Assembly: GCA_946620335.1 (NCBI GenBank)
Contig: CAMONF010000222.1
Coordinates: 1 to 7,182, forward strand
Reading direction: 5' to 3'
Source: an uncultured Clostridia bacterium
Lineage (GTDB): Bacteria > Bacillota > Clostridia > Lachnospirales > Lachnospiraceae
Length of the DNA: 7,182 bases
Below, piece after piece: positions 1-5,795 of the stretch. The notes beneath the pieces were generated by a model. It saw only the letters and a list, made by a program, of their open reading frames with translations, had not been told where the DNA came from and searched no databases. The translations under genes were made by a program, and so were the position numbers. The stretch's first letter is position 1; each line of letters starts with the position of its first letter.

Positions 1-780
1 GGGGAGAAGGCGGGCATTTTAAAGCCGGGCGTGCCCTGTGTCTACGATTCGGCCGATCCAAAGGCGGCGGAAGTCATCGCCGCCCGGGCCGCGGAGCTGG
101 GCATTTCCGCTCTGCCCGTGAGCCCGGAAGATTATAAAGTTTTAGAAAACAGCGGGGGCGCGATTGATTTTTCCCTGTCCACACGCTATGATGTTGGTGG
201 TCCGGAAGTCTTTACCGTGCCATTCGCTGCGCCCTATCAGGCGGAAAATGCGGCCCTGGCCGTCACCGCGCTCCGGGTCCTCCGAAAGGAGGCACCGGCT
301 CTTTGCGCTTCCCTGACGGATGAGACGATAGCGGAAGGCCTGGCTGTCACCAGCTGGGAGGGCAGAATGGAGCAGATTCTTCCGGACGTCTACCTGGACG
401 GCGCCCACAACGAGGACGGCATCCGGCGCTTCGCCGAGGCCGCCCAGGGGATCGCAGGGGACCGGCGGCGCGTGCTGCTCTTCGCGGCCGTCGCCGACAA
501 GGATTACGCGGACATGATCGGCCTTCTGGCGGAGGAGCTCGCGCCCGATGAAGTCTTCGCGACGGAGATCGCCGGGAAGAGGAGAGCGGCCGCGGAGGAA
601 TTCGCGGAGGAATTCCGCCGGCGGGGCATCGGGAACGTGTCTTCATTTTCCGACGTAGAACGGGCCTTCAGGGAGGCCCTCACAGCAAAAAAGGACGGAC
701 TTCTCTTCATCTGCGGCAGTTTATACCTGGCCGGCATGATGAAGGAGGAAATCCGGCATATGGAGTCCTGCCATGATTAA
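1..780 (+). CDS. folC: Bifunctional folylpolyglutamate synthase / dihydrofolate synthase, C-terminal part (5' truncated by window edge)
   Basis: FolC is a cytoplasmic ATP-dependent ligase that adds glutamate to folates, and in many bacteria also to dihydropteroate. The frame is open from base 1 and begins with GEKAGILKPGVP, matching the EKAGI(I/L)KPG segment in the middle of FolC, so about 170 N-terminal residues (including the P-loop) lie outside the window. A GTG at 31 is in frame but internal, not a real start. Further family marks are APYQAENAALAV (about residue 77 of the fragment), the Mur-ligase C-domain motif DGAHNEDG (about residue 134; the usual form is DGAHNPxG) and the C-terminal FICGSLYLAG. 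The 259 visible codons end at TAA 778-780, the expected C-terminus. The stop overlaps the start of the next small gene by 8 bases, so the two are probably translationally coupled. Identification is firm; which of the two activities dominates cannot be told. Confidence 0.93.
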   Translation, partial: GEKAGILKPGVPCVYDSADPKAAEVIAARAAELGISALPVSPEDYKVLENSGGAIDFSLSTRYDVGGPEVFTVPFAAPYQAENAALAVTALRVLRKEAPALCASLTDETIAEGLAVTSWEGRMEQILPDVYLDGAHNEDGIRRFAEAAQGIAGDRRRVLLFAAVADKDYADMIGLLAEELAPDEVFATEIAGKRRAAAEEFAEEFRRRGIGNVSSFSDVERAFREALTAKKDGLLFICGSLYLAGMMKEEIRHMESCHD

Positions 781-922
781 TTACGAAGAAGAACTGAAAA
801 AATTCAAGCCCTCACTGGACGTGGACGAGGCCGAAGGGGCCATCTACTCCCGCGACCTGACGGACGTCATCGATATTCTCCAGGAGATGCTCAAGGAGAC
901 CTCTGAAAACAAGAAGGAATAA
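773..922 (+). CDS. Small acidic protein of 49 aa, unknown function
   Basis: This is an intact 49-codon frame, ATG at 773 to TAA at 920-922, beginning MINYEEELKKFKPSLDVDEA and ending in a Lys/Glu-rich tail. It overlaps the folC end by 8 bases (ATGATTAA), and its stop abuts an ATG of the next gene, so it fills the whole space between two genes with no slack. A GGAG at 762-765 gives a 7-base spacing to the ATG. The protein is acidic and looks helical: an N-terminal charged stretch, a Pro-Ser break at residues 13-14, then an amphipathic helix around residues 27-42 (RDLTDVIDILQEMLKE). There is no signal peptide, membrane segment or cysteine. I recall similar short proteins in this position in related Clostridia but cannot verify it. 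It may act with the TPR protein that follows, which is inference from coupling only. Function unknown. Confidence 0.65.
   Translation: MINYEEELKKFKPSLDVDEAEGAIYSRDLTDVIDILQEMLKETSENKKE
914..918 (+). promoter_or_regulatory. Ribosome binding site deciding the start of the zinc-ribbon/TPR gene
   Basis: AAGGA lies inside the last codons of the 49-aa gene. It is only 4 bases from the ATG at 923 but 10 bases from the ATG at 929, and aligned to the full anti-Shine-Dalgarno sequence the second spacing is close to ideal. I therefore prefer 929, giving a protein that begins MKCMNC. Confidence 0.5.
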
Positions 923-928
923 ATGCCT

Positions 929-2311
929 ATGAAGTGTATGAACTGCGGGGCAGAGCTGACCGAGTCCGCCTACTGCCCGGTGTGCGGCTGTGACGTGTCT
1001 GTGCAGAAGCAGGCCATCGTCCTGTCCGGAATCTTCTACAACCAGGGGCTGGAGAAGGCCCAGGTCCGTGACCTGAGCGGCGCCATCGATCAGCTCCGGC
1101 GGAGCCTTAAGTTCAACAAAATGAACATTTCCGCCAGGAACCTTCTGGGCCTGGTCTACTTTGAGACCGGCGAGGTCGTGGCGGCCCTTTCGGAGTGGGT
1201 CATTTCCAAGAATATCCAGCCCGAGGACAACATCGCGGTGGAGTACATCGAGGACCTCCAGAAGGACTCGAACCGCCTCGACGCCATCAACCAGACCATC
1301 AAGAAGTACAATCTGGCCCTGGAGAACTGCCACAACGGCAACGAGGACGTGGCCATGATCCAGCTGAAGAAGCTCCTGGCCCAGAATCCCAAGCTCATCA
1401 AGGGCTATCACCTTCTCTCCCTTCTCTATATTAAAAATGAAGACTACGAGAAGGCCCGCCGCCTCTTAAAGCGCGCCATCCGGATCGACAAGACCAACAC
1501 GACTACGCTGCGCTTCCTCCACGAGGTGGACGAGCAGACCGGCACCCAGACCTCCCTCGAGAACCGCTTCTCGATCTGGTCAGGCAGGGACGACGAAGAG
1601 TCCAGCCAGGAGTACGAGCGTCGAAAGATGGAGACGCCGGCTTTCCGTGACACCTCCGCCGGCGCCGCCGTCGTGAACATCCTGGGCGGCATCCTGATCG
1701 GCGCGGCCCTCATGTGGTTCGTCATCATACCGGCCAGGACCCGGGACATCAGCCGGGAGGCCGACGAGAAGATCGCCGAGTATGCCTCCACCATGGCCAT
1801 CGAGACGGCCCAGATCGAGTCCCTGAACGCCCAGATCTCCTCCTCCCAGAACACGGTGGAGACGGCCAACGCCCAGATCGAGTCGGCCACCCAGCGGGCC
1901 AACACCTACGAGAACCTGATCAAGGCGGTCAACGCCTACAACAACGGGGCCTACGACGCCGTCACCAACGCCCTGGAGGCGGTCGACGTCTCCCTCCTCA
2001 GCGTGGAGGCCAAGGCCATCTACGACAGCGTCAACACCCAGGCCAACTCCACCGCCTTCGAGGAGTACAAGGCGGCGGGCATCGCAGCCTTCGAGAACTT
2101 TGACGACCGGGACCTCTCGGTGGCCATCGAGAACCTGGAGGCGGCCTACGCCATCAATCCGACCGATTACGACGTTCTGTATTATCTTGCCTTCTCCTAC
2201 AGGGATGCCGGCGACTACGAGAACGCGGACCGGGTCCTTCAGATCATCATAGACACCTTCCCCAACACCTCCCGGGCCGAGTTCGCGCGGAACTATCTGA
2301 GCAACAGCTGA
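929..2311 (+). CDS. Zinc-ribbon / tetratricopeptide-repeat protein with one membrane segment
   Basis: Function unknown; probably a membrane-anchored scaffold. Counting from the ATG at 929 (460 aa), the N-terminus MKCMNCGAEL followed by CPVCGC gives Cys3, Cys6, Cys16, Cys19 and Cys21, a zinc ribbon. Helical TPR-like repeats follow at about 34-67, 68-101, 123-156 and 157-190 (for example GYHLLSLLYIKNEDYEKARR). A charged linker leads to a hydrophobic segment at about 245-267 (ILGGILIGAALMWFVIIP). Then come a Gln/Ala/Glu-rich coiled coil (about 270-330) and a second TPR region (about 375-445, YLAFSYRDAGDYENADRVL). This suggests a cytoplasmic zinc/TPR half and an outside coiled-coil/TPR half; topology is inferred. 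An ATG at 923, directly after the previous stop, adds MP, but AAGGA at 914-918 is better spaced for 929. Codons from about 1690 to 2150 end almost only in C or G. It sits between the 49-aa gene and murB, with which its stop nearly touches. Confidence 0.85.
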   Translation: MKCMNCGAELTESAYCPVCGCDVSVQKQAIVLSGIFYNQGLEKAQVRDLSGAIDQLRRSLKFNKMNISARNLLGLVYFETGEVVAALSEWVISKNIQPEDNIAVEYIEDLQKDSNRLDAINQTIKKYNLALENCHNGNEDVAMIQLKKLLAQNPKLIKGYHLLSLLYIKNEDYEKARRLLKRAIRIDKTNTTTLRFLHEVDEQTGTQTSLENRFSIWSGRDDEESSQEYERRKMETPAFRDTSAGAAVVNILGGILIGAALMWFVIIPARTRDISREADEKIAEYASTMAIETAQIESLNAQISSSQNTVETANAQIESATQRANTYENLIKAVNAYNNGAYDAVTNALEAVDVSLLSVEAKAIYDSVNTQANSTAFEEYKAAGIAAFENFDDRDLSVAIENLEAAYAINPTDYDVLYYLAFSYRDAGDYENADRVLQIIIDTFPNTSRAEFARNYLSNS

Positions 2312-2329
2312 TGGGAGCGGGGAATACAG

Positions 2330-2336
2330 AAAGGGA
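2330..2336 (+). promoter_or_regulatory. Ribosome binding site deciding the murB start
   Basis: AAAGGGA is 10 bases upstream of the ATG at 2347. The in-frame ATG at 2311, which shares a base with the previous stop (TGATG), has no purine-rich site before it and would add 12 residues (MGAGNTERDALH) that do not look like MurB. The start at 2347 is therefore preferred, although reinitiation at 2311 by coupling cannot be excluded. Confidence 0.55.
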
Positions 2337-2346
2337 CGCACTGCAT

Positions 2347-3261
2347 ATGACACAAGCCCTGAATGCTGCCGAAGAACTGAGGAGGATCTGCGGGGAAGAC
2401 CGGGTCCTTCTGAACGAGCCCATGATGAGCCACACCTCCTTCCGGATCGGAGGTCCGGCGGACTACTTCGTCACGCCGGGCACGGCGGAGGAGCTGGCGG
2501 AGGTGCTTTCATTTTCCGCCCGGGCAGGTATACCCGCCTTTGTCATGGGCAACGGGACCAACCTCCTGGTGGCCGACGCCGGCTACCGCGGCGTGATCGT
2601 ACAGCTCCTGAAGAACATGAACGATATCCGGGTGGAGGGAAATGAAATCATCGCCCAGGCCGGCGCCCTGCTCTCCGCGGTGGCTGCCAGGGCCCTGGAA
2701 GCTTCCCTCACCGGCTTTGAATTCGCCGCCGGCATACCCGGCACCCTTGGTGGTGCCTGCACCATGAACGCGGGCGCCTACGGGGGAGAGATGAAGGACG
2801 TCCTCGTGAGCGTCAAGGTACTGGACGCAGAGGGCAACATCCGCATCCTGCCTGCGGAAGACCTGGCTCTGGGGTACCGGACCAGCGCCATCATGAAGGG
2901 CGGCATGATCGTCCTGGAGGCTGTGATCAGACTCAGCGAAGGCGATCCGGAAGCTATTTCTTCTTATATGAAAGAACTGGCAGGGAGACGCCGCGACAAG
3001 CAGCCGCTGGACAAGCCCAGCGCCGGCAGCACCTTCAAGCGGCCGGAGGGCTACTTCGCCGGCAAGCTGATCCAGGACGCCGGGCTTCGCGGGAAGACCA
3101 TCGGCGGCGCCCAGGTCTCGGAGAAGCACTGCGGCTTCGTCATCAATACCGGCAGTGCCACGGCTGCCGACGTTATGAATCTGATCGACTTCGTGCGGGA
3201 GACGGTCCTGGCGGACGCCGGCGTTACCCTCACGCCCGAGGTGCGCTTTTTGGGATTCTGA
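2347..3261 (+). CDS. murB: UDP-N-acetylenolpyruvoylglucosamine reductase (MurB)
   Basis: MurB is the FAD-dependent, NADPH-using cytoplasmic enzyme that reduces UDP-GlcNAc-enolpyruvate to UDP-MurNAc, the second committed step of peptidoglycan precursor synthesis. The 304-aa product has the usual length for the short Firmicutes type. Visible marks are TSFRIGGPADYFV (30-42), the FAD-binding GNGTNLLV (68-75), GIPGTLGGACTMNAGAYGGE (129-148), the active-site Arg in YRTS (R178), the catalytic Ser in GSTFKRPEG (S228), and the C-terminal Glu in TPEVRFLG (E298). All key residues are present. Start choice is explained under the ribosome-binding-site entry; the alternative ATG at 2311 gives 316 aa. The gene follows the TPR gene with almost no gap and is followed by 245 non-coding bases before rapZ, an unusually large space for this cluster. 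Confidence 0.97.
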   Translation: MTQALNAAEELRRICGEDRVLLNEPMMSHTSFRIGGPADYFVTPGTAEELAEVLSFSARAGIPAFVMGNGTNLLVADAGYRGVIVQLLKNMNDIRVEGNEIIAQAGALLSAVAARALEASLTGFEFAAGIPGTLGGACTMNAGAYGGEMKDVLVSVKVLDAEGNIRILPAEDLALGYRTSAIMKGGMIVLEAVIRLSEGDPEAISSYMKELAGRRRDKQPLDKPSAGSTFKRPEGYFAGKLIQDAGLRGKTIGGAQVSEKHCGFVINTGSATAADVMNLIDFVRETVLADAGVTLTPEVRFLGF

Positions 3262-3270
3262 GTGATGTAA

Positions 3271-3322
3271 TGCGGGGGCGGTTCCTGCTTCCCGGACAAA
3301 GGAGGCAGGAATCGTCCCCGTG
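3271..3322 (+). other. 22-bp RNA hairpin in the murB-rapZ gap
   Basis: The arms 3271-3292 and 3301-3322 pair without interruption over 22 bp, counting five G-U wobbles, around an 8-base loop (CGGACAAA). The central 20 bp contain only three wobbles. It starts 10 bases after the murB stop. No run of T follows (TGATATGACAGG is AT-containing but mixed), so it is not a standard intrinsic terminator. It may be an RNA stability or processing element or a partial attenuator. The bases AAAGGAGG (3298-3305), a near-perfect ribosome site, are locked in the loop and 3' arm, but no good start codon follows at the right distance. Confidence 0.75.
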
Positions 3323-3450
3323 ATATGACAGGAAGTGTATCAAGACTCTGCCGGGAAGCGAAATCTACAGCCCCTTTCAGGGCGGGACGGAAACGTACCT
3401 GCAATCTGACGCGAAGTATTCCAACTTTTAGTAAAAATCGGAGGCGCATG

Positions 3451-3464
3451 CTCTCCCGGGAGAG
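3451..3464. promoter_or_regulatory. 14-bp perfect palindrome, possible operator
   Basis: CTCTCCCGGGAGAG is a perfect inverted repeat with no spacer, 42 bases before the rapZ start. A perfect 14-bp dyad is uncommon by chance and could bind a dimeric regulator, but having no loop it is a poor RNA hairpin. No known regulator is recognised from it. Confidence 0.35.
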
Positions 3465-3506
3465 ACAGGCTTCCCCACATCAATCTGGAAAACGGAGGAA
3501 TGAAAT

Positions 3507-4403
3507 ATGAGGATGGTCATCGTTACCGGCATGTCCGGCGCTGGGAAGACCCAGGCCCTCCGCTTCCTGGAGGATATGGACTATTTCTGCGTGGACAACC
3601 TGCCGGTCCCGCTGCTGAAGCCCTTCACGCAGATTTCCATGGACGGCCGCTCCTCCGACATCACCAAGCTGGCTGTGGGCATCGATATCCGGTCCGGCGC
3701 CCTGCTCAAGGACCTGGTTGAGGTCCTCCGCCAGTTTGATGCCGCGAGCGTCCGCTATGAGATCCTCTTCCTGGACGCGGCGGACAGCGTGCTCATCAAG
3801 CGCTACAAGGAGACCCGGCGGGTCCATCCGCTGGCCGGTCCCGAGGGCCAGGTCGAGGACGGCATCAAGGCTGAGCGGGAGAGGATCAACTTCCTCCGGG
3901 AAAAGGCGGATTATATCATCGATACCAGCTATATGCTTACCCGGGAGCTTCGGCAGGAGATCGACCGGATCTTCGTCCAGGGAAATGAATACAAGAACCT
4001 CTATATCTCAGTCATGTCCTTCGGTTTCAAGTACGGCATACCGCCCGAAGCGGACCTGGTCTTCGACGTCCGCTTCCTGCCCAACCCCTACTATGATCCG
4101 GCTCTCAGGAAGCTGACGGGCAATGACGCCCCGGTGCGGGACTTCGTCATGAACTGCCCGGAGGCCGGGATATTCCTCGACAAGCTGTCGGATATGGTGG
4201 ACTTCCTGCTCCCCAACTATGTCAAGGAGGGGAAGAACCAGCTGGTCATCGCCATCGGTTGCACAGGCGGCCGGCACAGGTCCGTGACACTGGCCAACGG
4301 CCTTTATGAGCGGCTGGGTGGTCAGAGCGGCTACGGGATCAAGATCTCCCACCGGGACCTGGCCAAGGACCCGGTCACCAAGCAGAAGGATTACGGGAAC
4401 TGA
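3507..4403 (+). CDS. rapZ: RNase adapter protein / nucleotide-binding protein RapZ (YvcJ)
   Basis: RapZ is a P-loop nucleotide-binding protein. In Escherichia coli it guides RNase E to the small RNA GlmZ and so tunes GlmS (glucosamine-6-phosphate synthesis). In Bacillus YvcJ binds and hydrolyses GTP/ATP, and its exact role is less clear. The 298-aa product is full length. Walker A is GMSGAGKT (8-15), followed by FCVDNLP (27-33) and a Walker-B-like LFLDA (87-91), then YKETRRVHPL (100-109). The C-terminal domain carries SFGFKYGIP (171-179), DVRFLPNPYY (187-196) and the hallmark GCTGGRHRSVT (251-261). GGAGG at 3494-3498 is 8 bases before the ATG. It lies upstream of whiA, as in many Firmicutes and Actinobacteria, but without yvcK between them. 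Whether the Gram-positive protein controls GlmS is not known from sequence. Confidence 0.97.
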   Translation: MRMVIVTGMSGAGKTQALRFLEDMDYFCVDNLPVPLLKPFTQISMDGRSSDITKLAVGIDIRSGALLKDLVEVLRQFDAASVRYEILFLDAADSVLIKRYKETRRVHPLAGPEGQVEDGIKAERERINFLREKADYIIDTSYMLTRELRQEIDRIFVQGNEYKNLYISVMSFGFKYGIPPEADLVFDVRFLPNPYYDPALRKLTGNDAPVRDFVMNCPEAGIFLDKLSDMVDFLLPNYVKEGKNQLVIAIGCTGGRHRSVTLANGLYERLGGQSGYGIKISHRDLAKDPVTKQKDYGN

Positions 4404-4404
4404 C

Positions 4405-4440
4405 CGCCGCAGACGCGCGGGCCTTCATTTTCTGCAGGCG
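4405..4440 (+). other. Hairpin in the rapZ-whiA gap
   Basis: The arms 4405-4413 and 4431-4440 (CGCCGCAGA against TCTGC-A-GGCG) form 9 bp with one bulged A and a 17-base loop, beginning one base after the rapZ stop. There is no T-run after it, so termination is unlikely; an RNA stability role is possible. Confidence 0.4.
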
Positions 4441-4453
4441 TCAAGGGCGAACC

Positions 4454-4476
4454 GGCCGTGAGGACGGCCAGGAGGT
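4454..4476 (+). promoter_or_regulatory. Short stem-loop abutting the whiA ribosome binding site
   Basis: GGCCGT and ACGGCC (4454-4459, 4464-4469) pair perfectly around a GAGG loop. The next bases, AGGAGGT (4470-4476), are a near-perfect ribosome site 7 bases before the whiA ATG at 4484. The stem stops exactly at the site, so it would present the site and not hide it. Confidence 0.5.
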
Positions 4477-4483
4477 TTTCGGG

Positions 4484-5392
4484 ATGTCATTTTCTTCGGA
4501 TGTCAAGGCCGAACTGGCCGGCGTGCTCCCCTCGGCACGGCATTGTCAGATCGCCGAGCTGGCGGGAATGCTGACGGTCCTCATAAAGAGCCAAGGGCGA
4601 CAAAGCGATATGTTTGTTGTGACTGAGAATGAGGACCTGGCAAGAAAGTTCTTTACTTTACTTAAAAAAGCATTTAATATAGACATAGATTTTTCGGAGG
4701 AGGTCCGGGGACCTGGGAAGAAGGATCGGTATCAGGTCGCCTTGAAGGACGAGGCTTCGGCAACCCTCACGGCAGCCGTGAGACATCCCCATCTTCTCAG
4801 CCAGGATTGCTGCCGGCGGTCATTTTTGCGGGGGATCTTCCTCGCGGGCGGATCCATCAGCGATCCCGAGAAGGACTACCATTTCGAAATCGTCGTACCC
4901 GCGGAGGATGCCGCAGAGCGCGCGAGGCAGATCATGAACGGCTTCGACCTCGACGCCCGCTGTGTTCTTCGCAAAAAGCACTATGTGGTCTATCTCAAGG
5001 AGGGAGACCAGATCGTGCAGGCCCTGGCTGAGATGGGAGCCGGGAAGGCCCTGATGGCCCTGGAGAATGTCCGCATTTTCCGGCAGGTCAAGGGGAACGT
5101 GAACAGGCAGATGAACTGCGACGCAGCCAATATCAGCCGCGTCATGCAGATGTCGGCAAGGCAGCAGGCGGACATAGAATATCTGCGGGATACCATCGGC
5201 TTCGGAAAGCTTCCTGCTGGACTGCGGCAGGTGGCGGAGCTTCGGCTCCAGTTTCCGGCGGCCTCACTCACGGAGCTGGGTGAGCAGCTCGATCCGCCCA
5301 TCGGCAAGTCAGGCGTGAACCACCGGCTGAGAAAGCTGGCCGCCCTGGCCGAGGAAGAGCGTAAAAAGGCGAACATAAATGAGCAGGCGTGA
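4484..5392 (+). CDS. whiA: DNA-binding protein WhiA
   Basis: WhiA is a conserved Gram-positive DNA-binding protein with a degenerate LAGLIDADG homing-endonuclease-like fold and a C-terminal helix-turn-helix. In Streptomyces it works with WhiB to start sporulation septation; in Bacillus it affects cell division and chromosome segregation. The 302-aa product is full length. The N-terminus MSFSSDVKAELAGV is characteristic. The LAGLIDADG-like helices are around ELAGML (25-30) and CCRRSFLRGIFLAGGSISDP (109-128). The conserved block NRQMNCDAANISR (207-219) and the C-terminal helix-turn-helix (about 261-285, SLTELGEQL to VNHRLRKL) are present. AGGAGGT at 4470-4476 supports the ATG. Codons 34-70 (about 4583-4693) are clearly more AT-rich than the rest of the gene. 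It lies 80 bases after rapZ and 96 bases before the HPr-like gene, very probably in the same operon. Confidence 0.97.
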   Translation: MSFSSDVKAELAGVLPSARHCQIAELAGMLTVLIKSQGRQSDMFVVTENEDLARKFFTLLKKAFNIDIDFSEEVRGPGKKDRYQVALKDEASATLTAAVRHPHLLSQDCCRRSFLRGIFLAGGSISDPEKDYHFEIVVPAEDAAERARQIMNGFDLDARCVLRKKHYVVYLKEGDQIVQALAEMGAGKALMALENVRIFRQVKGNVNRQMNCDAANISRVMQMSARQQADIEYLRDTIGFGKLPAGLRQVAELRLQFPAASLTELGEQLDPPIGKSGVNHRLRKLAALAEEERKKANINEQA

Positions 5393-5412
5393 AAGCTGCT
5401 CTTTAAAGGGAA

Positions 5413-5441
5413 GCGGGGGCTGTTACGGGCTGCCCTGCCGC
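5413..5441 (+). other. Weak hairpin in the whiA-HPr gap
   Basis: GCGGGGGC (5413-5420) pairs with GCCC (5432-5435) and CCGC (5438-5441), giving 8 bp with a 2-base bulge and an 11-base loop. There is no T-run. It is one of several intercistronic stems in the cluster; its role is unknown. Confidence 0.3.
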
Positions 5442-5473
5442 ACTAAGAACAGAGCCGCATGAGGAGGCTTTGG

Positions 5474-5479
5474 AGGAGG
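5474..5479 (+). promoter_or_regulatory. Ribosome binding site deciding the start of the HPr-like gene
   Basis: AGGAGG is 9 bases before the ATG at 5489. The frame is also open from an ATG at 5459, which would add MRRLWRRKRI. HPr proteins begin right before the first strand (KKEITI), and the polypurine tract lies between the two ATGs, so 5489 is the start. Confidence 0.85.
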
Positions 5480-5488
5480 AAAAGGATT

Positions 5489-5746
5489 ATGACAAAAAAA
5501 GAGATCACCATCCAGCTCGAGAGCGGACTGGAGACCAGGCCGGTAGCGCTTTTGGTCCAGGTAGCCAGCCAGTTCAGAAGTGACATTTACCTGGAGGTCG
5601 ACAGACGCCGGGTCAATGCCAAGAGCATTATGGGAATGATGACACTCGGCCTTGATACCGGCGAAGAAGTCGTCGTCAGCGCCAACGGCGAGGACGAGAA
5701 CGAAGCTCTCCGGCAGATCGAGGCATACCTTACCAAGACCAACTGA
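5489..5746 (+). CDS. HPr-family protein lacking the catalytic His15 (Crh-like)
   Basis: HPr normally carries phosphate on His15 from enzyme I to the sugar EII proteins and, when phosphorylated on Ser46 by HPr kinase, acts as corepressor for CcpA. The 85-aa product is the usual length and clearly HPr: KEITIQLESGLETRP (4-18), LVQVASQF (22-29), VNAKSIMGMMTLGL (42-55), GEDENEAL (68-75). The His15 position, normally GLHARP, reads GLETRP, so residue 15 is Glu (codon GAG 5531-5533). Arg17, Pro18 and Ser46 (codon AGC 5624-5626) are kept. Bacillus Crh likewise lacks His15 (it has Gln) and keeps Ser46, and crh lies directly after whiA (yvcL), as here. I infer a regulatory protein controlled by HPr kinase, not a sugar phosphocarrier; a true HPr should exist elsewhere. 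Last gene before the terminator. Confidence 0.95.
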   Translation: MTKKEITIQLESGLETRPVALLVQVASQFRSDIYLEVDRRRVNAKSIMGMMTLGLDTGEEVVVSANGEDENEALRQIEAYLTKTN

Positions 5747-5761
5747 GATAGAGCAAGCCAG

Positions 5762-5795
5762 AAGGACCGCCCGGTGTGGCGGTCCTTATTTTATA
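5762..5795 (+). terminator. Intrinsic terminator closing the murB-rapZ-whiA-HPr cluster
   Basis: AAGGACCGCC (5762-5771) and GGCGGTCCTT (5778-5787) form a perfect 10-bp stem with a 6-base loop, followed by ATTTTATAT. It begins 16 bases after the HPr-like stop. The stem is GC-rich and a T-rich tail follows, so this is a convincing Rho-independent terminator. A further outer pair, GCCAGA (5757-5762) and TCTGGC (5796-5801), could extend the structure. Confidence 0.9.

Larger units (their letters stand above)
3262..3506 (+). other. 245-base non-coding gap between murB and rapZ
   Basis: Besides the 22-bp hairpin, this gap holds the 14-bp perfect palindrome at 3451-3464 and the rapZ ribosome site at 3494-3498. 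A weak promoter-like pair, CTGACG (3406-3411) and TAGTAA (3429-3434) 17 bases apart, matches the consensus at only 4 and 3 of 6 positions. A 61-codon frame (3325-3510) crosses the gap but its product is Arg/Ser-rich and looks like chance. No convincing gene is seen. Confidence 0.6.

Noticed and set aside
812..1411. 199-codon antisense open frame
   Set aside because: It lies opposite the zinc-ribbon/TPR gene, and its Leu/Val/Asp/Gly-rich product is what GC-rich, strongly biased codons give on the other strand. No family recognised.
1580..2353. 257-codon antisense open frame
   Set aside because: Same cause: it mirrors the C/G-ending codons of the TPR gene, with a Val/Gly/Asp-rich product and no recognisable domain.
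2509..3129. 206-codon antisense open frame within murB
   Set aside because: murB on the + strand is complete with all active-site residues; the antisense product matches nothing known.
3271..3322. Intrinsic terminator after murB
   Set aside because: The stem is strong, but no T-run follows, so it is listed as a hairpin of unknown role.
3325..3510. 61-codon frame in the murB-rapZ gap, overlapping the rapZ start by ATGA
   Set aside because: The overlap is attractive, but the product is Arg/Ser-rich without structure, and the nearest ribosome-like sequence (3298-3305) is 19 bases away and buried in the hairpin.
5459..5488. N-terminal extension of the HPr-like protein from the ATG at 5459
   Set aside because: The extra ten residues are basic and unlike any HPr, and the polypurine ribosome site lies between this ATG and the one at 5489.
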